Notes: a model not told the origin generated them from the letters alone. A stretch of DNA of 6,731 bases from CAZEJK01 sp964512045 (GCA_964512045.1 CAZEJK010000279.1:1-6731); one strand, 5' to 3'. Shown: positions 1 through 6,140, numbered from the stretch's first letter. A program made the numbers and translations.

Positions 1-84
1 AGCTACCGGTGGATCGACGAACAGAGCGCTTCCAGGTCAACCCGATGGTTGGAGCTTCAGGGTTCCCAGGCCGGCCGTGCAGTA
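1..84. other. left flank, no gene supported
   Basis: This stretch lies beyond the stop codon of the DUF2007 gene. The plus strand stays open in frame 1 from the window edge into pyrE, but the residues encoded here match no family I recognise. Positions 69-76 form the 8-bp palindrome GGCCGGCC. It has no T-tract beside it, so I do not call it a terminator. Confidence 0.4.
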
Positions 85-366
85 TCACTCGACGTCGGGC
101 GGGGGACCGTCGGGATCCAGGGCGAGGTCGCCGCGGGCCACCGCATCGAGCAGCTCGATCGCCTCCTCCGCCTGGTGCGAGGCCACCTGGATCTCCACCT
201 GACCCAGCCCGTCGAGGGTCAATCCATGGGTCCGACGCAGCGCCTCGCCGCGCACCGTGGCGGCCACGCCGTGAGCCTCGAGAAACCCGACCATCTGCTG
301 CGCCTCGAAGTCCCCCTGCACCGTCTGCACCGTCACCAGGCCCCCGCTGTCGACACCATTTTCCAT
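85..366 (-). CDS. DUF2007-family small protein (putative signal transducing protein)
   Basis: This is a 93-residue cytoplasmic protein of the DUF2007 type, an alpha-beta ferredoxin-like fold of unknown biochemical function annotated in Pfam as a putative prokaryotic signal-transducing protein. Residues 10-18 (LVTVQTVQG) form the first strand. Residues 20-34 form a helix leading into the typical 'LEAHGVAATVRGE' segment (29-41). Residues 57-75 (VEIQVASHQAEEAIELLDA) are the family's closing strand and helix. The acidic, proline-rich tail (about 84-93) is probably disordered. I chose the ATG at 366 over an in-frame ATG at 381 because GGGAGGT (377-371) sits just upstream of 366. The gene is divergent from pyrE and shares with it the intergenic region that contains an inverted repeat. 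No enzymatic residues are visible and the function is unknown. Family assignment is by eye and fairly secure. Confidence 0.75.
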   Translation of the reverse strand: MENGVDSGGLVTVQTVQGDFEAQQMVGFLEAHGVAATVRGEALRRTHGLTLDGLGQVEIQVASHQAEEAIELLDAVARGDLALDPDGPPPDVE

Positions 367-370
367 TCCG

Positions 371-377
371 ACCTCCC
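371..377 (-). promoter_or_regulatory. ribosome binding site of the DUF2007 gene
   Basis: GGGAGGT reads toward the ATG at 366, with its GGAGG core 5 nt from it. It overlaps the codons that a start at 381 would use, so it favours the shorter protein. Confidence 0.7.
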
Positions 378-401
378 ACACGGCCCGTCACTGGATTGTC
401 C

Positions 402-427
402 CATAGCGCGCGACGGATCGCGCTATG
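402..427. repeat. perfect 9-bp inverted repeat, candidate operator between DUF2007 gene and pyrE
   Basis: CATAGCGCG (402-410) and CGCGCTATG (419-427) are exact reverse complements separated by the 8-nt spacer CGACGGAT. The dyad lies in the divergent intergenic region. Its right arm overlaps TATGAT (424-429), the only good -10-like hexamer ahead of pyrE. If that is the pyrE promoter, the dyad would be mostly upstream of the transcript, which fits a protein operator better than an attenuator. No T-tract follows, so it is unlikely to be a terminator. The regulator is unknown. Confidence 0.5.
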
Positions 428-459
428 ATGTGCGCCACAACCGTCGAGCACGACGGATC
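411..459. repeat. 9-bp direct repeat CGACGGATC, two copies 40 bp apart
   Basis: CGACGGATC occurs at 411-419, covering the spacer of the inverted repeat and the first base of its right arm, and again at 451-459, just before the pyrE ribosome binding site. The 40-bp period is close to four helical turns, which would place both copies on the same face of the DNA. It could be a paired protein-binding site or chance in GC-rich DNA. Confidence 0.35.
424..429 (+). promoter_or_regulatory. candidate -10 element for pyrE
   Basis: TATGAT matches five of six positions of TATAAT and lies 46 nt upstream of the pyrE ATG. No convincing -35 is found at 16-18 bp. The nearest TTG-type hexamer, TTGTCC at 396-401, is 22 bp away, which is too far for an ordinary sigma-70 promoter. 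The promoter may therefore depend on an activator, or be wrong. Confidence 0.35.
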
Positions 460-464
460 ACCGA

Positions 465-469
465 GGAGG
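465..469 (+). promoter_or_regulatory. ribosome binding site that fixes the pyrE start
   Basis: GGAGG lies 5 nt before the ATG at 475. The reading frame is open for another 158 codons upstream, to the window edge, so this site and the family's N-terminus decide the start. Confidence 0.85.
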
Positions 470-474
470 CATCC

Positions 475-1152
475 ATGGACACCACGACCGCCCGAGTCGT
501 CGAGCGGATCGGCGAGATCGCCGCGATCCATCTGTGGGAACGAGAGGCCGTCCGCTTCGCCACCGGCGAGCCGTTCCGGCTCGCCTCCGGCAACCGCAGC
601 CCCATCTACATCAACTGCCGGACGATCCTGTCAGATGCCACCTTCATGCGTCTTTTCGCCGCGTTCGCCTCGAGCCTGGTGGAGCGCCATGAGATCCGGG
701 CTGACGCGGTGGCCGGAGGCGAGACCGCCGGAATCCCCTACGCGGCGTACGTTGCCAGCGCACTCAACCGCCCGATGGTCTACATCCGCAAGAAGGCGAA
801 GCAGCACGGCATCGCATCCCGCGTCGAGGGGGCCCTGAAGCCCTCCTCCGATGTTCTGCTCGTGGAGGATCTGATCACCGACGGCGGCAGCAAGCTGACG
901 TTTGTGGACGCCGTGGCAGAGGTGGGCTCACGGGTCACCGACGTGCTCGTCCTGTTCGATCGCGAGCAGGGTGGCCAGCAGGTTCTCGGTGACCAGGGAA
1001 TCCGCCTCCACGCCATCGCAGGGATGGCCCAGACGCTTCAGGTCGGACACGAGAGCGGCTTTCTCAGCTCAGAGCAGCTCAGCTCGGTGCACGCGTACCT
1101 CGACGATCCGCACGGCTGGCACGCCGACAGGGGGTACGAGTTCTCAGGGTGA
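475..1152 (+). CDS. pyrE: orotate phosphoribosyltransferase
   Basis: This enzyme converts orotate and PRPP to orotidine 5'-monophosphate and pyrophosphate, the fifth step of de novo UMP synthesis, in the cytoplasm. The protein has 225 residues, near the family's usual 200-230. The N-terminal orotate-binding part is seen at 34-49 (FRLASGNRSPIYINCR). VAGGETAGIPYA (79-90) follows. The flexible catalytic loop RKKAKQHG (105-112) carries the conserved Arg, Lys residues and His. The PRPP-binding signature VLLVEDLITDGGS (127-139) has the paired acidic residues E131 and D132. VLVLFDREQGG (157-167) is also typical. The start at 475 is set by GGAGG at 465-469; the upstream open frame is antisense to the DUF2007 gene and is not homologous to PyrE. 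No other pyrimidine gene is nearby, so this copy stands alone. It converges on the minus-strand cluster with 63 bp between the stop codons. Nothing is missing from the active site. Confidence 0.96.
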   Translation: MDTTTARVVERIGEIAAIHLWEREAVRFATGEPFRLASGNRSPIYINCRTILSDATFMRLFAAFASSLVERHEIRADAVAGGETAGIPYAAYVASALNRPMVYIRKKAKQHGIASRVEGALKPSSDVLLVEDLITDGGSKLTFVDAVAEVGSRVTDVLVLFDREQGGQQVLGDQGIRLHAIAGMAQTLQVGHESGFLSSEQLSSVHAYLDDPHGWHADRGYEFSG

Positions 1153-1215
1153 TACACCCCGACGGGCTCACAGCACCGCTCGTGGCCTCTCGCGGATCTG
1201 ACCTGCCCCCCCTCC

Positions 1216-1965
1216 TCAGCGAAGAGGGCGGATCCGAACCTCGATGGTCTCTTCATCGGCCAACAGCTCGACCAGACGCTGGGGATCCGTGTCGCCGTAG
1301 TGGTACGGGTAGAGGATCGCCGGCCGGATCGCACGCGCAGCGTCGGCCACCATCTCCGGCGTCATCGTGTACGGCAGATTCATCGGCAGGAACGCCACAT
1401 CGATGTCTTCCAGCGCTTTCATCTCCGGCGTGTTCTCGGTGTCGCCGGCCACGTACACGCGGGTCCCATGGAAGTTGAGCACATAGCCGTTGCCGTGTCC
1501 CTTGGGATGGTACGGCTCTCCCGATGGACGGAGGTGCTCGATGTTGTACGCCGGCACCGCCTCGATCTGGACTCCCACCGCTTCGAGCGTATCGCCGTTG
1601 AGCATCTGCTGACAGCCACGGAGCCGCTCGCACACAGCCTGGGTACCGATCACGATCGTCGACGAGGTCCGGACCTCGGCGATCGCATCTTCGTCAAGAT
1701 GATCTCCGTGTTCGTGAGTCACCAGAATCAAATCTGCATCGGGCAGAGCGGAGTAGTCGGTAAGCCGTGACCATGGATCGATGTGAATCGTACGATCCCC
1801 ATGGGCTATCATCAGCGTCCCATGACCGATGCAGGTGATCTCCAGCGGTCCCCCGGCGATCTCGATGGAGTCGGTGACCAGCTCCTCGCCAGATAGCGGA
1901 GTCCCCATCCACACACCGAAAACGAGCGCCGCACACATGGTCACCACAGCTGTTGAAGTCCGCAT
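1216..1965 (-). CDS. exported metallo-beta-lactamase-fold hydrolase, UlaG-like (COG2220)
   Basis: This 249-residue protein has the metallo-beta-lactamase fold of the UlaG-like group, whose members hydrolyse lactones, phosphodiesters or other esters using bound metal. The substrate here cannot be told. Residues 1-26 look like a Sec signal peptide: an Arg near the start, a hydrophobic core at about 7-20, then a polar region with possible cleavage near LSG/EE. This suggests the periplasm. The metal motif HEHGDH is at 84-89. VYVAGDTENTPEM (170-182) supplies the bridging Asp175, and YPYHYGD (219-225) the late His222. PYHPKGHGNGYVL (151-163) is typical of the subfamily. I chose ATG 1965 over the in-frame ATG at 1986 because GGAGG (1975-1971) precedes it by 5 nt and because it puts the signal peptide at the N-terminus. 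The gene is last in the minus-strand cluster, 33 bp after the alpha/beta hydrolase gene. UlaG itself is cytoplasmic, so export is the unusual point. Fold is sure; function is open. Confidence 0.85.
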   Translation of the reverse strand: MRTSTAVVTMCAALVFGVWMGTPLSGEELVTDSIEIAGGPLEITCIGHGTLMIAHGDRTIHIDPWSRLTDYSALPDADLILVTHEHGDHLDEDAIAEVRTSSTIVIGTQAVCERLRGCQQMLNGDTLEAVGVQIEAVPAYNIEHLRPSGEPYHPKGHGNGYVLNFHGTRVYVAGDTENTPEMKALEDIDVAFLPMNLPYTMTPEMVADAARAIRPAILYPYHYGDTDPQRLVELLADEETIEVRIRPLR

Positions 1966-1970
1966 CCTCG

Positions 1971-1975
1971 CCTCC
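1971..1975 (-). promoter_or_regulatory. ribosome binding site of the metallo-hydrolase gene
   Basis: GGAGG lies 5 nt before the ATG at 1965 and inside the 33-bp gap after the upstream gene. It decides the start in favour of the form that begins with the signal peptide. Confidence 0.7.
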
Positions 1976-1998
1976 AGCACGATCATCGCACGATTCCG

Positions 1999-2646
1999 CT
2001 AGCGGCCCAAGGAAACCTCTCGGATGTGCTGTGCCGTCGCCTCGATCGCCGTCTCCAGGTGATCCTCCTCACTCCAGCCCGATCGTTTGCGCGGTCTCAG
2101 AGAGTGATCACCATCCGGCAACCAGTGGATGCGAATCGCGGGTGACAGCTCATAGTCTGCAACCTCGAGCCTGCATCCGAACGGATCCCTGGTCCCCTGC
2201 ACGATCAAGGTTGGTGTCGCGAGCGTGCGGAGGTGCTCGGTACGGAGGCGCTCGGGCTTTCCCGGTGGATGGAACGGGTAGCCGAAGCACACCAGTCCGC
2301 GCGCCGAGACCTCATCCGCAAGAAGGCTGGCGATCCGTCCGCCCATCGACTTGCCGCCGATCACGAGTCGCGAGCCTCCACCGAGCCGGTGCACGACCTC
2401 CCTCCAGCTCTCCACCAGCACCGGCTCCCGGTCCGGCGGTCGCCGTGTCCCCTCACGGCGCCGGCGGCGCATGTACGGAAACTCGAAGCGCACCACCGTG
2501 AGCCCGCGCTGCGCGAGCCCTTCGGCTACCCGCGCCATGAACGGCGAGTCCATCCCGGCTCCTGCACCGTGGGCCAGAACAACCGTCTGGCCGCCGGTGT
2601 CCGGACCGTCCACTCGCCAGCTCTCATCCAACGAGAGTCCGCTCAT
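1999..2646 (-). CDS. alpha/beta hydrolase, TEX30/KANL3-like (COG3571)
   Basis: This is a 215-residue single-domain alpha/beta hydrolase with no signal peptide, so it is probably cytoplasmic. The oxyanion-hole region is VVLAHGAGAGMDSPFM (22-37), the form typical of the COG3571 group. FEFPYMRRRRRE (54-65) follows. The nucleophile elbow is GGKSMGGRIAS (97-107) with Ser100. The catalytic acid is likely Asp154 in GTRDPFG (151-157), and the base His181 in PDGDHSL (177-183). The triad is complete, so the enzyme is probably active, but this family has few assigned substrates (esterase, thioesterase and dienelactone hydrolase-like activities are all possible). The ATG at 2646 overlaps the stop of the upstream pseudokinase gene as ATGA, and no Shine-Dalgarno sequence precedes it, so translation is probably coupled. 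The frame is open for 20 codons further upstream, but that region lies inside the upstream gene and does not match the family. A metallo-hydrolase gene follows after 33 bp. Confidence 0.88.
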   Translation of the reverse strand: MSGLSLDESWRVDGPDTGGQTVVLAHGAGAGMDSPFMARVAEGLAQRGLTVVRFEFPYMRRRRREGTRRPPDREPVLVESWREVVHRLGGGSRLVIGGKSMGGRIASLLADEVSARGLVCFGYPFHPPGKPERLRTEHLRTLATPTLIVQGTRDPFGCRLEVADYELSPAIRIHWLPDGDHSLRPRKRSGWSEEDHLETAIEATAQHIREVSLGR

Positions 2647-4178
2647 AAAGTGAGCGCAACCGCGAGTGCGATGAGGATGACGACGACGCCACCCAGCACG
2701 ATCCAACGCACCAACGAGGCGTTCCCTCCACCCGGCGTACTCGCACCATCAGAGCCCGACACCTGCTCGCCACTCGCCTCGGGCTGCGTCGCTTCGCGCC
2801 GAGGCTCCAATTGGGCGCGCAGCTGCTCGCTGAGAACGGCTGCATCCACTCGCGGTGGATCCGCCGTCGCATCCCGTATCACGGCCACGAGCTCGGGAGC
2901 CAGACCCTGACTGATCATGCTCGCGTCGTCAACATCGCCCTCCAGGTCACCGGTCAGGAGCTGACGGACGAGCACGGCGAGCGCCCGCACGTCAGATGCG
3001 GGCGTTACCGCGGCCGCCTCGACGTCGAGCCCCTCGACCTCAGGCATCGGCTCGGGCAGGACCCCTGCCATCGTGATCTGGTGCTCCATGACACGAGCGG
3101 TGTCGAGGATCCGGCTGTTGGCGAAGCGTGCAATCACCGGCTGTGCTGCTCCGTCTCGGCCGGTGGCGATCAGAACACATTCCGCGCTGAGCGATCCGTG
3201 CACGACCCCCCTCGAGTGGAGCGCGGCGATCAGCTCGGCGAGTCGTGCCGCCAGCCGCACCCGCGTCGGCCACGGCACGCGGGCGAGCCCTCCTCGGGCC
3301 TCGCTCCAGTCGGCCAAGGTTCCGCCGTCCGGGAGCTCCCACTCGATGAAGTACGGCAGGTCGTCAAAGCTCCAGTCGAGGATCCGGCACGCCCCACCGT
3401 GCTCGCCGAGCGCCTCTCGTAGCACGCGGGAGACAGTCACCTCCCGCTGCAGGTCCGGTACGCAGTCGACATCGTGGCCCAGCGTGAACGCCTCGACATC
3501 ACCGGTCTTGATGTGCTCGGCACGCCACGTCGCGCCGCCCGCCGCCGTCCACAACCTGCGCACGAGGCGCCAGTTCGGACGAGCCGGCAGCTGTGCACCG
3601 GGACTGGCCTGCCACTGGGCGCCGCGTACAACCTTGCGCGCGCCCTCACTCCCTGATGGAGGGAGGAACACCGCGACCTGCTCCTCACCGACCTCGAAGA
3701 GCTCCAACGGCTCGTCGAGTGCCTCCAGCTCGTAGATCCCATGGCTTTCCCAACGCCACGATCCCGAACGCTCGGGCTCGCCGACGGCGGCTCGTCGCGC
3801 CAGATCAAACGCTCCCCGCGTGAGCAGCGTCTGCCCTGGTCGAGCCAGCTTCACGAGCCCTGCCAGCACAGCTTCGGGGATCTCTCCCACCCCACCAGCT
3901 CCATCGGCGTCGACGAAGATCTCAGTCAGGTGAACGGCAACCCGCGCGTTGGTCTGGCGCTCCAGAGCGCCCCGTTGCACCGCAACGGCCATGCGCACCG
4001 CATCCAGTGGCCTCTCGAACGCCAGCACGGAGCCCCAGGACGCGGAGACGGCCCACGCATCGAGCCGCCTCGCGAGGCTCGATGTCGCCTCGGACACCGC
4101 CTTCGACGCCGCACCGTCGATCTCGACGTGCAGCGCGGTTCGCACTACCGCCGTCTGCTCACGGTCCTTCGCGCCCAC
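2643..4178 (-). CDS. tail-anchored protein with degenerate class III cyclase and protein kinase domains
   Basis: This 511-residue protein has three parts. Residues 10-170 resemble a class III nucleotide cyclase domain: FERPLDAVRMAVAVQRG (54-70), ARVAVHLTEIF (78-88), LARPGQTLLTRGAFDL (111-126) and a closing YELEALDEPLELFEVG (149-164). The first metal Asp appears replaced by Glu19, the second (GDG) reads WGS at 48-50, and the Asn/Arg pair is absent. Residues 203-460 are a Ser/Thr kinase fold: no glycine loop or VAIK lysine is evident near 205-232, the catalytic loop HRDLKPEN reads HGSLSAEC (327-334), and DFG reads RFA (351-353), while the structural SDVRALAVLVRQLLTG (395-410) and the helix after APEL (427-430) are kept. 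Residues 463-487 are a low-complexity linker and 488-511 one membrane helix preceded by Arg491, so the bulk faces the cytoplasm. The start is GTG 4178 with GAGG at 4188-4185. It lies 25 bp after the pilT-like gene and overlaps the next gene by 4 bp. Both domains look catalytically dead, so a scaffold or ligand-sensing role is inferred. The alignments were made by eye. Confidence 0.72.
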   Translation of the reverse strand: MGAKDREQTAVVRTALHVEIDGAASKAVSEATSSLARRLDAWAVSASWGSVLAFERPLDAVRMAVAVQRGALERQTNARVAVHLTEIFVDADGAGGVGEIPEAVLAGLVKLARPGQTLLTRGAFDLARRAAVGEPERSGSWRWESHGIYELEALDEPLELFEVGEEQVAVFLPPSGSEGARKVVRGAQWQASPGAQLPARPNWRLVRRLWTAAGGATWRAEHIKTGDVEAFTLGHDVDCVPDLQREVTVSRVLREALGEHGGACRILDWSFDDLPYFIEWELPDGGTLADWSEARGGLARVPWPTRVRLAARLAELIAALHSRGVVHGSLSAECVLIATGRDGAAQPVIARFANSRILDTARVMEHQITMAGVLPEPMPEVEGLDVEAAAVTPASDVRALAVLVRQLLTGDLEGDVDDASMISQGLAPELVAVIRDATADPPRVDAAVLSEQLRAQLEPRREATQPEASGEQVSGSDGASTPGGGNASLVRWIVLGGVVVILIALAVALTL

Positions 4179-4184
4179 GCACGT

Positions 4185-4188
4185 CCTC
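4185..4188 (-). promoter_or_regulatory. ribosome binding site supporting the GTG start at 4178
   Basis: GAGG is placed 6 nt before GTG 4178, in the 25-bp gap after the pilT-like gene. I see no better-placed ATG near the beginning of the cyclase-like domain. Confidence 0.5.
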
Positions 4189-4203
4189 GCACTGGCGAGC
4201 TCT

Positions 4204-6051
4204 CTAGCTCTTCGTCGTCGGTGGCGGCGCGAGCATCTTGCTCAGGCGCAGCGTCAGATCCTTCTTGTCCACCGCCTTGGCCAGCGCCTCCTCCCTGAGC
4301 ACCTTGCGGTCCTTGACCAGATGCGCCAGGTACTGGTTGAGCAGAATGTTCCCTTCCTTGCCACCGGACTGCATCAGGTTCTGCAGCTGCGCTGTCTTGC
4401 CTTCTCGGATCACGTTCGCCACCGCGGTGCTGCCGACCAGGATCTCGAGCGCCGCCACACGCCCGCCCCCCCGCCGCTTGCACAGCGTCTGGGAGATCAC
4501 CGCCCGCAGCACATCCGACAGGGCAGCTCGCACCTGCGCCTGGACCTCGCTCGGGAACATCTCGACGATCCGTTCGACGGTTGAGATCGCCGAGTTGGTG
4601 TGCAACGTCGTGAACACCAGGTGACCGGTGTTCGCCACCTCGAGCGCCAAGGCGGCAGTCTCCCGATCCCGCATCTCACCCACCAGAACGATATCGGGGT
4701 CTTCCCGCAACGCGGCACGGAGGCCGCGCGCGAAGCTCACCGCGTGGCCACCGATCTCTCGCTGGTTGACCATCGAGAGCTGGTCGGAGTGGACGAACTC
4801 GATCGGGTCCTCGAGGGTGACGATGTGCACCTTCTTGGTCCGGTTGATGAAGTCGATCATCGCCGCGAGCGTGGTCGACTTTCCGGAGCCGGTCGGTCCG
4901 GTCACGACCACCAGGCCCTTCGGCTGCAGGCACAGGCTTTTCAGCACGCTTGGCAAGCCGAGCTGCTCGACGCTCAGAATCTGCGACGGGATCACCCGGA
5001 ACGCCGCACCGATGCCGTGGTAGCTCCGATACATGTTGATGCGGAACCGCCCCAAACCCTCCAACGTGTAGCCCAGGTCCACGTCACGCTGCTCCTCGAA
5101 CTCCTCCAGATGACGTTGCTCCATCACCGGCCGGAGCAGATCGTAGACCTCACTCTCACCAACCATTGCCGCGTCCTCGATGGTCTGGATGTCGCCGTCG
5201 AGTCTCCAGGTCGGCTGCCGCCCGGGCAGCAGATGGAGATCGGACGCACCTTCCGCCACCATCCGCTCGAGCAAGCTCCTGAGACGTGCCGGCGGCTCGA
5301 CAACCGAGTGTGCCACTGGCTCTCCGCCGCCCTGCCGCCACTCTTCGAGACCAGCGCGGGACGCCAAGGAACGCTCGAACATCGAGCGTGAGATCCGCAC
5401 CGGCTCCAGCTCCATGCTGGGAAGTAGCTGGCGCACCGCAGTCAGCACCTTGGGCGTCGGGTCCTCCACGAAACCGACCCGCAGCACGTTGCCCGTGACG
5501 TCGATCGGCAGCACGCGGTGCCGTTCGATGACGCTCCACGGCAGCATCGCCACCACGTCGGCCTTCGGAGAGATGTCCCCCTCGTCATGCTCGGGGATCA
5601 CCATCTCCGACACCTGCTCGAGTCGCTGGGCGAGGCCGCGCGCCACACTGAGCCGGAAGTTCGGAAGGTCATGGAACATCCGCTCGAACACGTCGCGTTC
5701 GAAGCCGAGCACGTAGACCTCTTCGGCAGCGATGATCGACGCCGAACGTGGCTGGCCGAGGAGCAGCCCGATCTCACCGAAGGTGAACGGAGGCCGAACA
5801 CGACCCACCTCCACCGGCTCTCCGCCTCCGTGGTCCACCTCGATGAGGATGACGCCGCGCAGCAGAATGAAGAAGGCGTCTGACGGATCTCCCTGGCGAA
5901 CGATGGTCTCTCCCTGGTCGTAACTGGAGAGAGTCGCCAGCTCGATCACCTGATCCAACTGCTGAGGCTCCAGGTTGCGAAACCAGATCGAGCTCTCCAG
6001 TGCCGACCGCACCTTCTCCAGCAGCTCACCCTCGATCGTCCAGGTCTTCAT
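4204..6051 (-). CDS. pilT: PilT-type pilus retraction ATPase with N-terminal cyclic-nucleotide-binding domain
   Basis: This is a cytoplasmic hexameric ATPase of the type II secretion/type IV pilus family, probably the motor that depolymerises pili. Residues 20-145 are a cNMP-binding domain: QGETIVRQGD (46-55), then the cassette FGEIGLLLGQPRSASIIA (91-108) with the ligand-contacting Glu93 and Arg102 kept. Residues 165-230 resemble the second half of the GspE/MshE N-terminal domain (PWSVIERHRVLPIDVTGN, 171-188); the RLG motifs of c-di-GMP-binding MshEN are not seen. Residues 255-600 are the PilT core: SDLHL (270-274), Walker A GPTGSGKST (385-393), Asp box TLEDPIEFVH (412-421), Walker B region DPDIVLVGEMRD (451-462) with Glu459, and His box TGHLVFTTLHTN (475-486). 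VANVIREGK (544-552) corresponds to the PilT AIRNLIRE motif. The GspE/PilB zinc tetracysteine is absent. The length of 615 residues, against about 350 for classical PilT, reflects the added N-terminus. The start at 6051 follows AGGAGG. It heads the four-gene minus-strand cluster. A PilU-like role is possible. Confidence 0.9.
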   Translation of the reverse strand: MKTWTIEGELLEKVRSALESSIWFRNLEPQQLDQVIELATLSSYDQGETIVRQGDPSDAFFILLRGVILIEVDHGGGEPVEVGRVRPPFTFGEIGLLLGQPRSASIIAAEEVYVLGFERDVFERMFHDLPNFRLSVARGLAQRLEQVSEMVIPEHDEGDISPKADVVAMLPWSVIERHRVLPIDVTGNVLRVGFVEDPTPKVLTAVRQLLPSMELEPVRISRSMFERSLASRAGLEEWRQGGGEPVAHSVVEPPARLRSLLERMVAEGASDLHLLPGRQPTWRLDGDIQTIEDAAMVGESEVYDLLRPVMEQRHLEEFEEQRDVDLGYTLEGLGRFRINMYRSYHGIGAAFRVIPSQILSVEQLGLPSVLKSLCLQPKGLVVVTGPTGSGKSTTLAAMIDFINRTKKVHIVTLEDPIEFVHSDQLSMVNQREIGGHAVSFARGLRAALREDPDIVLVGEMRDRETAALALEVANTGHLVFTTLHTNSAISTVERIVEMFPSEVQAQVRAALSDVLRAVISQTLCKRRGGGRVAALEILVGSTAVANVIREGKTAQLQNLMQSGGKEGNILLNQYLAHLVKDRKVLREEALAKAVDKKDLTLRLSKMLAPPPTTKS

Positions 6052-6057
6052 CGCCGA

Positions 6058-6063
6058 CCTCCT
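6058..6063 (-). promoter_or_regulatory. strong ribosome binding site of the pilT-like gene
   Basis: AGGAGG, part of AGGAGGAGGT (6066-6057), lies 6 nt before ATG 6051. It confirms the full 615-residue product that includes the cyclic-nucleotide-binding domain. Confidence 0.8.
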
Positions 6064-6098
6064 CCTCTACTTCGACTTCGGTAGCCACGTCTCGGACA

Positions 6099-6107
6099 AA
6101 GATACCA
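6099..6107 (-). promoter_or_regulatory. candidate extended -10 promoter element for the pilT-led cluster
   Basis: TGGTATCTT on the minus strand is an extended -10 (TGn plus TATCTT). It would start transcription near 6092 with a leader of about 40 nt. No clear -35 is present at 17 bp (TCACTC/ACTCGC), which is tolerable for an extended -10. The 174-bp gap after nfuA makes a separate promoter plausible. This is pattern matching only. Confidence 0.3.
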
Positions 6108-6140
6108 GAGCCGAAGCGACGGCGAGTGACCTCCGATCGC

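Noticed and set aside
3..84. Plus-strand frame 3 contains NPMVGASG, reminiscent of the NPLIGAAG segment of sodium-pumping decarboxylase beta subunits.
   Set aside because: Similarity covers only about eight residues, and the sequence that follows does not continue the family. Too short to call a remnant without a database search.
1..474. Plus-strand frame 1 open from the window edge through the DUF2007 gene into pyrE, as if PyrE had a long N-terminal extension.
   Set aside because: The extension is antisense to a recognisable DUF2007 gene, resembles no domain, and pyrE has its own GGAGG and a family-typical N-terminus at 475.
1176..1195. CCGC (1176-1179) and GCGG (1192-1195) as a possible bidirectional terminator between pyrE and the metallo-hydrolase gene.
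   Set aside because: Only four base pairs with a 12-nt loop and no T-tract on either strand.
2647..2706. Longer start (2706) for the alpha/beta hydrolase.
   Set aside because: The added 20 residues are rich in Arg and His, lie wholly inside the pseudoenzyme gene, and lack family similarity. The ATGA overlap at 2646 is a better start.
3073..3735. Long plus-strand frames (also at 2233-2910, 3949-4584 and 4600-5391) opposite the cluster genes.
   Set aside because: These are shadows of GC-rich coding sequence. Their products are low-complexity, rich in Ser, Arg and Pro, and match no family, while the minus-strand frames carry clear domains.
2643..4178. Calling this an active serine/threonine kinase or adenylate cyclase.
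   Set aside because: Essential residues are replaced in both domains (HGS for HRD, RFA for DFG, WGS for GDG).
4204..6051. Calling the ATPase GspE or PilB (assembly/secretion motor) because of its GspE-like N-terminal segment.
   Set aside because: The zinc tetracysteine of GspE/PilB is absent, and the core has PilT features (SDLHL, REIGG, GEMRD, ANVIREGK).
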